NCBI GenBank assembly: GCA_030695265.1
Contig: JAUYTA010000920.1
Span: 1-5,922, forward strand
DNA length: 5,922 nucleotides
Source of the DNA: Bacteroidota bacterium
Lineage (GTDB): Bacteria > Bacteroidota > Bacteroidia > Bacteroidales > Prolixibacteraceae
Direction of reading: 5' to 3'
Shown here piece after piece: positions 1-5,817 of the stretch. The notes under the pieces are model-generated. The model was not told where the DNA came from. It searched no databases and saw nothing but the letters and a program-made list of their open reading frames with translations. Numbering within the stretch: the stretch's first letter is position 1; every line of letters begins with the position of its first letter. The position numbers and the translations under genes are program-made.

Positions 1-44
1 TAAGTTGCCAGATCGGCAAACTTTTTCAATTTATTCTTTCCCAC
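1..44 (-). CDS. trmB: tRNA (guanine-N7-)-methyltransferase TrmB, N-terminal fragment
   Basis: Only the first 14 codons are in the window and the gene continues past the left edge. The translated start, (M)GKNKLKKFADLAT, resembles the conserved N-terminus of Bacteroidota TrmB (typically MGKNKL..FA), the SAM-dependent enzyme that makes m7G46 in tRNA. The call rests on this short motif and on recall of the family. The start codon appears to be GTG at 44-42: the frame is closed by a TGA at 71-69 and no ATG lies between. The start sits 11 nt after the gldH stop, so the gene is probably co-transcribed with ricT and gldH. The catalytic domain cannot be checked here. Confidence 0.7.
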   Translation of the reverse strand, partial: MGKNKLKKFADLAT

Positions 45-55
45 AGTTTCTATAA

Positions 56-526
56 CTAATACGTTTTTTCAATACGGATACCAATGTCGCGGATTCCTTC
101 CAGCACATTGTCGCGCATTCCCTGTTTTATCCGGAAAGTATATTCTCCCTTGTGCGGAAAGTAAACGCTGCTTTTGTAAAGAATCTGATTGTCGTGCAGA
201 TCGCCCAACCCACTTCCCTTCCAGCGACCGGAAGCTTCGGCCAGAGAAAATTCGACCGTGTCGGTTCGTGTAATTCCATCAGGCGATCCAACAGTAAGAA
301 ACAACCAGAGATTACTGTACTGATAGGTTCCCTTGTTCCGTATATTTACATACCAATTGTGATTCCGGATCGTATCATTGAGTTCAACTTTGAAAACTAC
401 CACTGAATCTTTGTTCCATCCGTTTTCGCCCAAAGTTTGGTAGGCTTCAAATACCCTTTTACGGTCGCATGAAATAATTCCCGAAATCAGGAAAATACTA
501 AATAGGATAATAAATGTTTGTTTCAT
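56..526 (-). CDS. gldH: Gliding motility lipoprotein GldH
   Basis: This 156-aa protein has a short lipoprotein signal peptide: K2, a hydrophobic stretch at about residues 4-18, and a lipobox I-I-S-C ending at Cys20. The mature part is beta-rich, with the family's N-terminal pattern (VFEAYQTL.. then W-x-K-D-S-V-V-V-F at about 37-45) and a later VYFPHKGEYTFRIKQGMR segment. These fit the GldH family, a Bacteroidota lipoprotein needed for gliding in Flavobacterium johnsoniae. Homologues also occur in non-gliding members, so its presence does not prove motility. Its ATG overlaps the ricT stop (shared ATGA at 526-523), implying translational coupling. trmB follows 11 nt after the stop. No other gld gene is visible in the window. 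Confidence 0.88.
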   Translation of the reverse strand: MKQTFIILFSIFLISGIISCDRKRVFEAYQTLGENGWNKDSVVVFKVELNDTIRNHNWYVNIRNKGTYQYSNLWLFLTVGSPDGITRTDTVEFSLAEASGRWKGSGLGDLHDNQILYKSSVYFPHKGEYTFRIKQGMRDNVLEGIRDIGIRIEKTY

Positions 527-1650
527 GCTTTTGGTTTGAAATTTCGACGGTGGCCACCACCACTGTGTTTTTTTACCTTTGCCCGCTTCGGATCGTCGAA
601 ACGGGTGATTGTATCTTTCGAAGAACCCGCTTCAAAGCCAATTTTCTCAATGATTGGTTTTGATTCAAAATCATCGGCCAGCCTTGAAGCTTTGGTACCT
701 TGCCTATTCAGGCGAATGATTTCCTTGACACGGTCAACCGGAACAGGAAAAAACATTCCGCCCTGTTCGCCTACTTTTGTGTACCAGAAAACGCGTTTTA
801 AAATATCAGATTTCTGAAACCGGAATGTTCCGTTTTCAGTTTCGAGCTGAATATTGGTTGATGGAAAGTCCTTCTGTGCATCAAGGTAAGTATCCACTTC
901 ATAATTGAGGCAACATTTGAGTTTTCCGCACAGACCGGCCAGTTTTTGAGGGTTCAGCGAAATATCCTGATAACGTGCAGAATTGGTGGTTACCGACACA
1001 AAATTACTGATCCATGAAGCGCAACAGGTTTCTCGTCCGCAGGGGCCAATTCCACCAATACGGCCAGCTTCCTGACGTGCCCCGATCTGTTTCATCTCGA
1101 CCCGGATTTTAAACGTGTCGGCCAGTACTTTGATGAGTTGGCGAAAATCGACCCGATCGTCGGCCAGGTAATAAAAAATTGCTTTCGTCCGGTCGCCCTG
1201 GTATTCCACATCGCCAATCTTCATGTCGAGCCTCAGTTCGTTTGCAATCTGGCGCGACCGCAACATTGTTTGATGTTCAAGTGCAATGGCTTCTTTCCAT
1301 TTATCGATGTCGGCCGGTTTGGCTTTCCGGTAAATTTTGCGCAAATCACCGTTGATGGTAGTGACTTTGTGCTTTTTCATTTGCTCCAGAACCAAATCAC
1401 CGGTAAGGGTTACAATGCCAATATCGTGTCCCGGACTGGCTTCAACGGCAATAATATCGCCCTGTGCCAGTTGCAGGTTATTTACATTCCTGAAATAATC
1501 TTTTCGTGTATTCTTGAACCTGACTTCGACCAAATCAGTCGAATTGGAATTATTGATGACATCGCTAAGCCAATCATAGACATTGAGCTTTGAGCAAGTG
1601 CCTCCATGGCCATTGCAACAACCGCGATCAACTAAATTAAGATCATCCAT
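523..1650 (-). CDS. ricT: PSP1 domain protein, RicT/YaaT family
   Basis: This 375-aa soluble protein carries the PSP1 C-terminal domain. The diagnostic cysteine motifs are visible: GPCGRETCC (Cys204, 209, 210) and GLCGKLKCC (Cys241, 246, 247). The region between about 155 and 250 (DRVDFRQLIKVLADTF, then RQEAGRIGGIGPCG) is typical of the family. In Bacillus subtilis, RicT (YaaT) joins RicA and RicF in an Fe-S-containing complex that influences RNase Y-dependent mRNA maturation. The role in Bacteroidota is not settled, so only the family is certain. The N-terminus has three extra cysteines (11, 12, 19), and the C-terminus (about 354-375) is basic and His/Gly-rich. A TAnnTTTG promoter element lies 40 nt upstream of the ATG. 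The stop overlaps gldH, and holB lies upstream, as in Bacillus. Confidence 0.9.
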   Translation of the reverse strand: MDDLNLVDRGCCNGHGGTCSKLNVYDWLSDVINNSNSTDLVEVRFKNTRKDYFRNVNNLQLAQGDIIAVEASPGHDIGIVTLTGDLVLEQMKKHKVTTINGDLRKIYRKAKPADIDKWKEAIALEHQTMLRSRQIANELRLDMKIGDVEYQGDRTKAIFYYLADDRVDFRQLIKVLADTFKIRVEMKQIGARQEAGRIGGIGPCGRETCCASWISNFVSVTTNSARYQDISLNPQKLAGLCGKLKCCLNYEVDTYLDAQKDFPSTNIQLETENGTFRFQKSDILKRVFWYTKVGEQGGMFFPVPVDRVKEIIRLNRQGTKASRLADDFESKPIIEKIGFEAGSSKDTITRFDDPKRAKVKKHSGGGHRRNFKPKA

Positions 1651-1689
1651 AATCGTAAATATTGCTATTCAAAATATTAATTCCTGATG

Positions 1690-1697
1690 CAAAAATA
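1690..1697 (-). promoter_or_regulatory. Bacteroidota -7 element for ricT
   Basis: On the minus strand this reads TATTTTTG, a full match to the Bacteroidota -7 consensus TAnnTTTG. It lies 40 nt upstream of the ricT ATG. No convincing -33 TTTG is present at the usual spacing. It would let the ricT-gldH-trmB unit be transcribed independently of holB. Confidence 0.5.
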
Positions 1698-1699
1698 GT

Positions 1700-1724
1700 T
1701 ATAAAAGCCGACAAAAACGGCCGC
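1700..1724 (-). terminator. Weak hairpin downstream of holB
   Basis: Arms GCCG (1707-1710) and CGGC (1718-1721) enclose a 7-nt loop. On the minus strand the stem is followed by TTTTAT. It could act as a weak intrinsic terminator for holB, about 58 nt after its stop. The stem is only 4 bp, so read-through into ricT is likely. Confidence 0.3.
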
Positions 1725-1778
1725 TTTTTTTCTCCTGAATGTGCCTCTCAATCTGAATCTGCGACTGATCACTGCTCA

Positions 1779-2903
1779 CTACTTCCTGATCAGTTTGGTA
1801 ATTTTAAATGCCACATCGGTAAAAATAATCTTTGGATTTCCGTTCATCCCGATATGGTTAAAAGCTGTTTCGAATACTTCAGTAAGTTCAATGATATTTC
1901 GCTCATTGATGAAAGGTGAAAACCGCTTCGAAAATTCTTCTTCCTGCTCATTCATGAAAGTAAGGTCTTTGTTCTTCAGGTTGTAAATAAAATTCTCGCG
2001 CAGAATCATCAGGAAATAGTTCAGGAGGTTTTTTTGTTTTTCGCGGCCAATACCTGCCACCTGTTCAACCCATTTAAACAGGTCTGTGAATTTCCTTCCG
2101 TAAGAAGTCCTCATCAGTTCCTTAAACCGTTCGAGGTTAAAAAGCGTTTGCTCATCGGGCTGTAGCAATTCCAAAGCTTTGTCGTAATTGCCCCGGGCAA
2201 GGTGTACAATATTCCTTACATCAACACCTTCGGCTTCCGGCAATGCCTCAATCGCCTTTGCAAGTGAAACCGGGTCAATAGGAGGAATGGTAATCAACTG
2301 GCATCTCGACCGGATGGTGCTGATGATGTCTTCCTCGTTTTCCGTAATCAGGATGAACAGGGTTTTAACCGGCGGTTCCTCTATCATTTTCAGCAACTTA
2401 TTGGCACAGGCTACATGCATTCTTTCGGGCAGCCAGATAATCATCACTTTGTATTCCGATTCGTACGATTTCAGGTTAAGTTTCCTGATAATTTCTTCGC
2501 TTTGGTGCGCGTAAATCAAACCCTGCGCATTTTCAACCCCAATCTGGTCGAACCATTGGTCTACATTGAAATATGGGTTCTTACCAATCATCATTTTCCA
2601 GTCTTCCAGAAAATTGTCTGAAACGGGCTTATCGAATTTTTTGGTTTTTATCACCGGAAACACAAAATGAATATCGGGATGAATCAATTTCCGGTATTTT
2701 TTGCACGAAGGACATTCGCCGCAGGAGTCGTTTGCCTGACGGTTGGTACATGCAACATATTGTGCATAAGCAATGGCAAGTGCCAGTTTTCCAGCCCCTT
2801 CAGGCCCGGCAAAAAGCTGGGCATGGCTTACTCTTTCTCCCTGAACCGACTGGATCAGCCGTTCTTTGGTGGCGATTTGTCCGATAACTTCTTTAAAAAA
2901 CAT
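1779..2903 (-). CDS. holB: DNA polymerase III subunit delta'
   Basis: This 374-aa protein of the AAA+ clamp-loader family is probably the delta' subunit that helps load the beta sliding clamp. Visible features are the N-terminal box FFKEVIGQ; a P-loop-like GPEGAGKL (33-40), where Leu replaces the usual Ser/Thr; a four-cysteine zinc module (Cys52, 61, 64, 67); a degenerate Walker B region (VMIIWLPE, 153-160); ANKLLKMIEEPP (167-178); and the SRC motif (199-201), which carries the arginine finger. The start at 2903 fits the family N-terminus; an ATG at 2936 would add 11 residues but would overlap the promoter-like element at 2925-2932. tau/gamma (DnaX) is less likely because the protein is short and the nucleotide site is degenerate. 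ricT is the next gene downstream. Confidence 0.9.
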   Translation of the reverse strand: MFFKEVIGQIATKERLIQSVQGERVSHAQLFAGPEGAGKLALAIAYAQYVACTNRQANDSCGECPSCKKYRKLIHPDIHFVFPVIKTKKFDKPVSDNFLEDWKMMIGKNPYFNVDQWFDQIGVENAQGLIYAHQSEEIIRKLNLKSYESEYKVMIIWLPERMHVACANKLLKMIEEPPVKTLFILITENEEDIISTIRSRCQLITIPPIDPVSLAKAIEALPEAEGVDVRNIVHLARGNYDKALELLQPDEQTLFNLERFKELMRTSYGRKFTDLFKWVEQVAGIGREKQKNLLNYFLMILRENFIYNLKNKDLTFMNEQEEEFSKRFSPFINERNIIELTEVFETAFNHIGMNGNPKIIFTDVAFKITKLIRK

Positions 2904-2924
2904 ACTGAATAAATTGTGGAGTTC

Positions 2925-2932
2925 CAAAAATA
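2925..2932 (-). promoter_or_regulatory. Bacteroidota -7 element for holB
   Basis: The minus strand reads TATTTTTG, matching TAnnTTTG, 21 nt before the ATG at 2903. This supports the shorter holB start, since the longer start at 2936 would lie upstream of the expected transcription start. No clear -33 box was found. Confidence 0.45.
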
Positions 2933-3019
2933 GCAATTCCTGACACGAAAACCAGTTCTCGCTGAATTTTAGATTTCAACAAAACCGGAAACCCGCTGAA
3001 GGGTATAGCATTTATTTCA

Positions 3020-3027
3020 TATCTTTG
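3020..3027 (+). promoter_or_regulatory. Bacteroidota -7 element for the antitoxin gene
   Basis: The sequence TATCTTTG matches TAnnTTTG and lies 17 nt before the antitoxin ATG, giving a very short predicted leader. No good -33 TTTG is found about 19 nt upstream. The element faces away from the holB promoter in a compact divergent intergenic region. Confidence 0.45.
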
Positions 3028-3044
3028 ATGAAAAGATTAAAGCT

Positions 3045-3248
3045 ATGATAGTTGAACGTTTAAATAATGAGATTCTGATTAGAATCCCCAGTAATATGAC
3101 ATCATCAAGGATTCAGTCAATAATGGATTATTTGCGATACGAAGAGTTGACCTCGGATTCAAGTGCAACTCAAGAAGATGTTGATATTCTGGCCTCTGAG
3201 GCAAAAAAAGGACGCTGGGACAGAATTAAAAAAGAAATTGGATTATAA
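3045..3248 (+). CDS. Antitoxin-like protein of a PIN-type toxin-antitoxin pair
   Basis: This 67-aa protein is probably the antitoxin of a type II module. The N-terminal part (MIVERLNNEILIRIPSNM) looks like a short beta-strand DNA-binding or dimerisation segment. The middle (about 20-35) is predicted helical. The C-terminal part (ATQEDVDILASEAKKGRWDRIKKEIGL) is charged and helical, as expected of a toxin-wrapping tail; the KKGRWDRIK stretch resembles antitoxins I recall next to Bacteroidota PIN genes. The stop codon shares one base with the ATG of the following PIN remnant (TAATG at 3246-3250), the usual coupling for such pairs. The gene is intact while its toxin is broken, so it may now be an orphan. 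The family was not identified by name; the call depends largely on the neighbour. Confidence 0.65.
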   Translation: MIVERLNNEILIRIPSNMTSSRIQSIMDYLRYEELTSDSSATQEDVDILASEAKKGRWDRIKKEIGL

Positions 3249-3556
3249 TGAGACGGATTGTGGTTGATACAAACGTAGCATTTAGCACATTTTTAAACAT
3301 AAACAGTCGTATTGGGCAGATTTTACTCAATGGTGCAAAGTATTACGATTTCTTTGCACCTGAATATATTAGATATTAACTAATTGGTCATAAAGAACGG
3401 ATTAAAAATATTGGGAAGTTAAGCGATTATTTAAGAGGTAAATTATGGACAGGAGACATAAGGTTGATAAATGGACTTATTACAAAAGGATACTCGCGAA
3501 TAGTTACAACAAACGAATTATACACAGATTTTCTTCAAAAGGAAAATAAAAAATAG
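3248..3556 (+). pseudogene. Degraded PIN-domain toxin (VapC-like RNase)
   Basis: Reading from the ATG at 3248 gives MRRIVVDTNVAFSTFL, the opening of a PIN domain with its first catalytic Asp (codon 7). The product stops at TAA 3377-3379 after 43 residues (..FFAPEYIRY). The same frame continues after the stop as LIGHKERIKNIGKLSDY, then jumps to LRGKLWTGDIRLINGL (Asp at codon 70) and ends KENKK with TAG at 3554-3556. Complete relatives are roughly 140 aa; here the frame has 102 codons. About 40 residues are missing near codons 60-63, where a DxPF-type segment with another catalytic acid normally lies. The locus therefore carries both a nonsense codon and an in-frame internal deletion and should be inactive. 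PIN toxins are Mg2+-dependent RNases. Confidence 0.82.
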
Positions 3557-3677
3557 AGAACATTTTTATACATGTGGGAACAAGCATTTCATGGTGACCT
3601 CCCTTTAAATTACTTTACCCAAACATTAAATTCAGCAAACCTTACAGGCCGAAAATTAAACGCGCTGATATATTCTT

Positions 3678-3685
3678 TATATTTG
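3678..3685 (+). promoter_or_regulatory. Bacteroidota -7 element for pgk
   Basis: TATATTTG matches TAnnTTTG and lies 33 nt before the pgk ATG. The leader after it is A-rich just before the start, as is common in this phylum in place of a Shine-Dalgarno site. The 162 nt between the PIN remnant and pgk show no other feature. Confidence 0.5.
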
Positions 3686-3718
3686 GACTGAATTTTTGTA
3701 ACGCTAAAAAAAACAAAT

Positions 3719-4912
3719 ATGCAAACTATTGAAACCTATGATTTCGCTGGCAAAAAAGCACTTATCCGTGTTGATTTCAACGTGCCACTCGACGAAAATT
3801 TTGTAATTACTGACGATACCCGTATGCGGGCAGCTCTGCTCACCATCAACAAAGTAATTGCAGAAGGCGGTTCTCCTATTATTATGTCGCACTTTGGCCG
3901 TCCAAAAGCCGGACCTGAAGCCAAATATTCAATGTGTCATTTGGTTGGGCATTTAAGTGAACTACTTGGAAAAGAAGTAAAAATGGCTCCTGACTGTATT
4001 GGTGAAGAAGTTTTGGCAATGTCAAAAGCTTTAAAACCGGGTGAAATTTTGTTGCTCGAAAACCTTCGTTTCCACAAGGAAGAAGAAAAAGGCGACGAAT
4101 CTTTTGCTGAAAAACTGGCTGCCAACGGCGATTGCTGGATCAACGATGCTTTCGGAACAGCTCACCGTGCACATGCTTCTACTGCTGTAATTGCTAAATT
4201 CTTCCCGAACGATAAAATGTTTGGCTACCTTATTGAAAGCGAAATTGCCAGTTTGGACAAAGTATTGAAAAACCCGCAACGTCCGTTGACTGCGATTATG
4301 GGCGGTGCCAAAGTTTCATCCAAAATTACCATCATCGAAAACCTGCTCGACAAAGTTGACAACCTGATTTTGGGAGGAGGAATGACTTTTACTTTCGTGA
4401 AAGCCCGCGGCGGTGAAGTTGGCAACTCAATTTGCGAACTGGAATACCTTGATACAGCATTGGCCATCGAGAAAAAAGCCGCTGAAAAAGGTGTGAAAAT
4501 ATTTATGGCTACTGACGTTGTTGCTGCTGACGATTTCAGCCCGACGGCCAATACTCAGGTTGTTGACGCAAGTGCAATTCCGGCTGGATGGCAGGGATTG
4601 GATGCCGGCCCAAACAGTATTGCCATGTTTAAGGAAGTAATCGAAAACTCAGGAACCATCCTTTGGAATGGTCCGGTGGGTGTTTTCGAATTTGAGAAGT
4701 TTGCTGTTGGCTCAAAAGCAGTGGGCGAAGCCATTGTAACTGCAACTTCAAAAGGAGCTTTCTCATTGGTTGGTGGCGGTGACTCTGTTGCCTGTGTAAA
4801 CCAGTTTGGTTTTGCCGATGGTGTTTCGTACATCTCAACTGCAGGTGGTGCATTGCTCGAATACCTCGAAGGACAGGTTCTTCCTGGTGTTGCAGCAGTG
4901 AGAGGCGAATAG
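3719..4912 (+). CDS. pgk: Phosphoglycerate kinase
   Basis: This 397-aa cytoplasmic glycolytic enzyme transfers phosphate between 1,3-bisphosphoglycerate and ADP. It is full length for a bacterial Pgk and its signature blocks are in order: RVDFNVP (17-23), SHFGRP (57-62), LLLENLRF (111-118), [13 protein letters not shown] (142-154), GGAKVSSKI (195-203), LGGGM (218-222), WNGPVGVFE (316-324), GGGDS (352-356) and STAGGA (373-378). Substrate-binding Asp19, Asn21 and Arg34/36 are expected from the family and present. At position 41 the sequence has Leu (AALLTI) where many homologues have Pro (aLPTI). It has its own promoter element, and an intrinsic terminator lies about 80 nt after the stop, so it is probably monocistronic. 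Confidence 0.98.
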   Translation: MQTIETYDFAGKKALIRVDFNVPLDENFVITDDTRMRAALLTINKVIAEGGSPIIMSHFGRPKAGPEAKYSMCHLVGHLSELLGKEVKMAPDCIGEEVLAMSKALKPGEILLLENLRFHKEEEKGDESFAEKLAANGDCWINDAFGTAHRAHASTAVIAKFFPNDKMFGYLIESEIASLDKVLKNPQRPLTAIMGGAKVSSKITIIENLLDKVDNLILGGGMTFTFVKARGGEVGNSICELEYLDTALAIEKKAAEKGVKIFMATDVVAADDFSPTANTQVVDASAIPAGWQGLDAGPNSIAMFKEVIENSGTILWNGPVGVFEFEKFAVGSKAVGEAIVTATSKGAFSLVGGGDSVACVNQFGFADGVSYISTAGGALLEYLEGQVLPGVAAVRGE

Positions 4913-4920
4913 GAAGAAAG

Positions 4921-4950
4921 CCTCCCCTAACCCCTCCGAAGGAGGGGGAT
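4921..4950 (+). repeat. GC-rich hairpin repeat of Bacteroidota type
   Basis: A short C-run block is followed by a 7-bp hairpin: CCCCTCC (4931-4937), loop GAA, GGAGGGG (4941-4947). The first block CCTCCCC (4921-4927) is the mirror of the left arm. I recall this element as frequent between genes in Bacteroidota, where its reverse strand yields spurious peptides ending in SFGGVRGG. It begins 8 nt after the pgk stop and is more GC-rich than its surroundings. A role in 3'-end mRNA stability is possible but not shown. Confidence 0.6.
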
Positions 4951-4989
4951 AAAAAATACTCAGTTGAAAATTTATTGCTGAAATACAAG

Positions 4990-5019
4990 AAAACCCGGAG
5001 TTGTTGCTTCGGGTTTTTT
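4990..5019 (+). terminator. Intrinsic terminator of pgk
   Basis: An 11-bp stem is formed by AAAACCCGGAG (4990-5000) and CTTCGGGTTTT (5007-5017), with one G-T wobble, a 6-nt loop, and a T-tract running to 5019. This is a classic Rho-independent terminator and ends the pgk transcript before the next gene. Confidence 0.85.
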
Positions 5020-5030
5020 AATTTTAAATT

Positions 5031-5047
5031 CAACTCTGCCAGAGTTG
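5031..5047. repeat. 17-bp perfect palindrome, operator-like
   Basis: Arms CAACTCTG (5031-5038) and CAGAGTTG (5040-5047) flank a single central C. A partial half-site, CAGAGTT, recurs at 5062-5068. The element lies between the pgk terminator and the start of the cysteine-motif gene at 5087. It could be an operator for that gene or a copy of a dispersed palindromic repeat; the sequence alone does not decide. Confidence 0.5.
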
Positions 5048-5086
5048 AAAATCCTGTCTTTCAGAGTTTTCAAAATTGAAAAAATC

Positions 5087-5515
5087 ATGAAAAAATCACA
5101 AATTGCAGTTGAAAACTTCAAAACACTGAATTGCACACAGTCAGTGCTTTTAAGCTATTCGAGAGAATTTAACATCGATGAAATGACAGCGCTGAAAATT
5201 GCTTCAGGATTTGGTGGAGGAATGGCAATGGGCAAAACCTGCGGTGCAGTTACCGGAGCCTACATGGTTTTGGGGCTGAAAGTTCAGTCAGATAGGAAAA
5301 CAATTCAGGAAATAAAGACTGAATCGAAAACGGCCGTGCGTAAATTCAACGAACTGTTTATCGCGAAACATGGCTCGCTGAAATGCAAAAAACTGCTTGG
5401 TGTTGACATCTCAACTCCTGAAGGTTCAGTCGAAGCAAACGAGAAAAATCTGTTCGACACTGTTTGCACCGAATTAGTAGCATCGGCTGCCGATATTGTT
5501 GAAGTAAATTTCTGA
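5087..5515 (+). CDS. C_GCAxxG_C_C family probable redox protein
   Basis: This 142-aa protein has the family's four ordered cysteines: Cys16 (NCTQSVL), Cys52 in the core TCGAVTGA (consensus GCAxxG, with Thr at the Gly position), Cys100 (KCKKLLG) and Cys127 (VCTELV). The glycine-rich FGGGMAMG stretch (42-49) precedes the core. The family is described as probable redox or cofactor-binding proteins with no settled reaction. No signal peptide or membrane segment is visible, so it is probably cytoplasmic. The ATG at 5087 gives the usual N-terminus; an in-frame TTG at 5045 would add 14 residues and overlap the palindrome, so it was not chosen. No TAnnTTTG element is seen upstream. A small membrane protein gene follows 52 nt later, perhaps co-transcribed. 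Confidence 0.9.
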   Translation: MKKSQIAVENFKTLNCTQSVLLSYSREFNIDEMTALKIASGFGGGMAMGKTCGAVTGAYMVLGLKVQSDRKTIQEIKTESKTAVRKFNELFIAKHGSLKCKKLLGVDISTPEGSVEANEKNLFDTVCTELVASAADIVEVNF

Positions 5516-5567
5516 ACTTCTTTTCTTTTTTTACGTTCCATAGTTCAAAACCTTAAATTATAAAACT

Positions 5568-5756
5568 ATGAAATGCAATGTAGGATCAACTGACCGGGTA
5601 ATTCGAATTGTCGCAGGAATCGGACTTGCCATCGGAGGTGTCATTTTTGAAAGTTACTGGGGACTTATCGGAGTTGTTGTATTGGCAACCGGCGTTTTCA
5701 GGGTTTGTTTGCTTTATTCGCTTTTCGGCATAAATACCACGGAAAAGGAATTGTAA
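5568..5756 (+). CDS. DUF2892 / YgaP-like inner membrane protein
   Basis: This 62-aa protein matches the DUF2892 family, the membrane hairpin found at the C-terminus of E. coli YgaP and as a stand-alone protein in many bacteria. Signs are the N-terminal MKCNVGSTDRVIRIVAG, two hydrophobic helices (about 12-27 and 30-46) separated by a short turn around ESYWG, and the end motif C-x-x-Y-S-L-F-G-I-N-T (Cys47 to Thr57). The family usually has CPxY; here Leu48 replaces the Pro. There is no rhodanese domain in this protein or next to it. The leader is A/T-rich without a clear promoter. Co-occurrence with the upstream cysteine-motif protein suggests a shared redox or sulfur context, which is inference only. 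A bidirectional terminator follows. Confidence 0.88.
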   Translation: MKCNVGSTDRVIRIVAGIGLAIGGVIFESYWGLIGVVVLATGVFRVCLLYSLFGINTTEKEL

Positions 5757-5773
5757 TTCAGGAGTTAATTTAT

Positions 5774-5813
5774 AAAAAGAGAGGCTGTCAATTAATGACT
5801 GTCTCTCTTTTTT
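5774..5813. terminator. Bidirectional intrinsic terminator between convergent genes
   Basis: The arms 5774-5790 and 5796-5812 form a 17-bp stem with one T-T mismatch (5786/5800) and one G-T wobble (5784/5802) around the loop ATTAA. Five A residues open the left arm and six T residues close the right, so it can terminate both the plus-strand gene ending at 5756 and the minus-strand gene ending at 5863. Confidence 0.8.
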
Positions 5814-5817
5814 ATGC

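Noticed and set aside
1138..1593. Plus-strand open frame of 151 codons inside ricT
   Set aside because: It is antisense to a clearly conserved protein, with no recognisable domain.
1707..1731. GCCG/CGGC hairpin followed by a T-run on the plus strand, read as a plus-strand terminator
   Set aside because: No plus-strand gene lies upstream, and the T-run is separated from the 4-bp stem by three bases.
2904..2936. Longer holB start (11 extra residues, MLFLELHNLFS)
   Set aside because: The family begins at MFFKEVIGQ, and a -7 promoter element at 2925-2932 overlaps the extension.
3557..3718. Possible small gene or RNA between the PIN remnant and pgk
   Set aside because: I found no open frame of note, no strong hairpin and no tRNA-like structure; only the pgk promoter element is supported.
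4629..5033. Minus-strand open frame of 134 codons across the end of pgk
   Set aside because: It is antisense to conserved pgk codons and runs through the GC-rich repeat and terminator; the SFGGVRGG stretch in it is the typical spurious translation of the repeat.
5045..5086. TTG start adding 14 residues to the cysteine-motif protein
   Set aside because: The extension overlaps the palindrome, has no family similarity that I recognise, and the ATG at 5087 gives the expected N-terminus.
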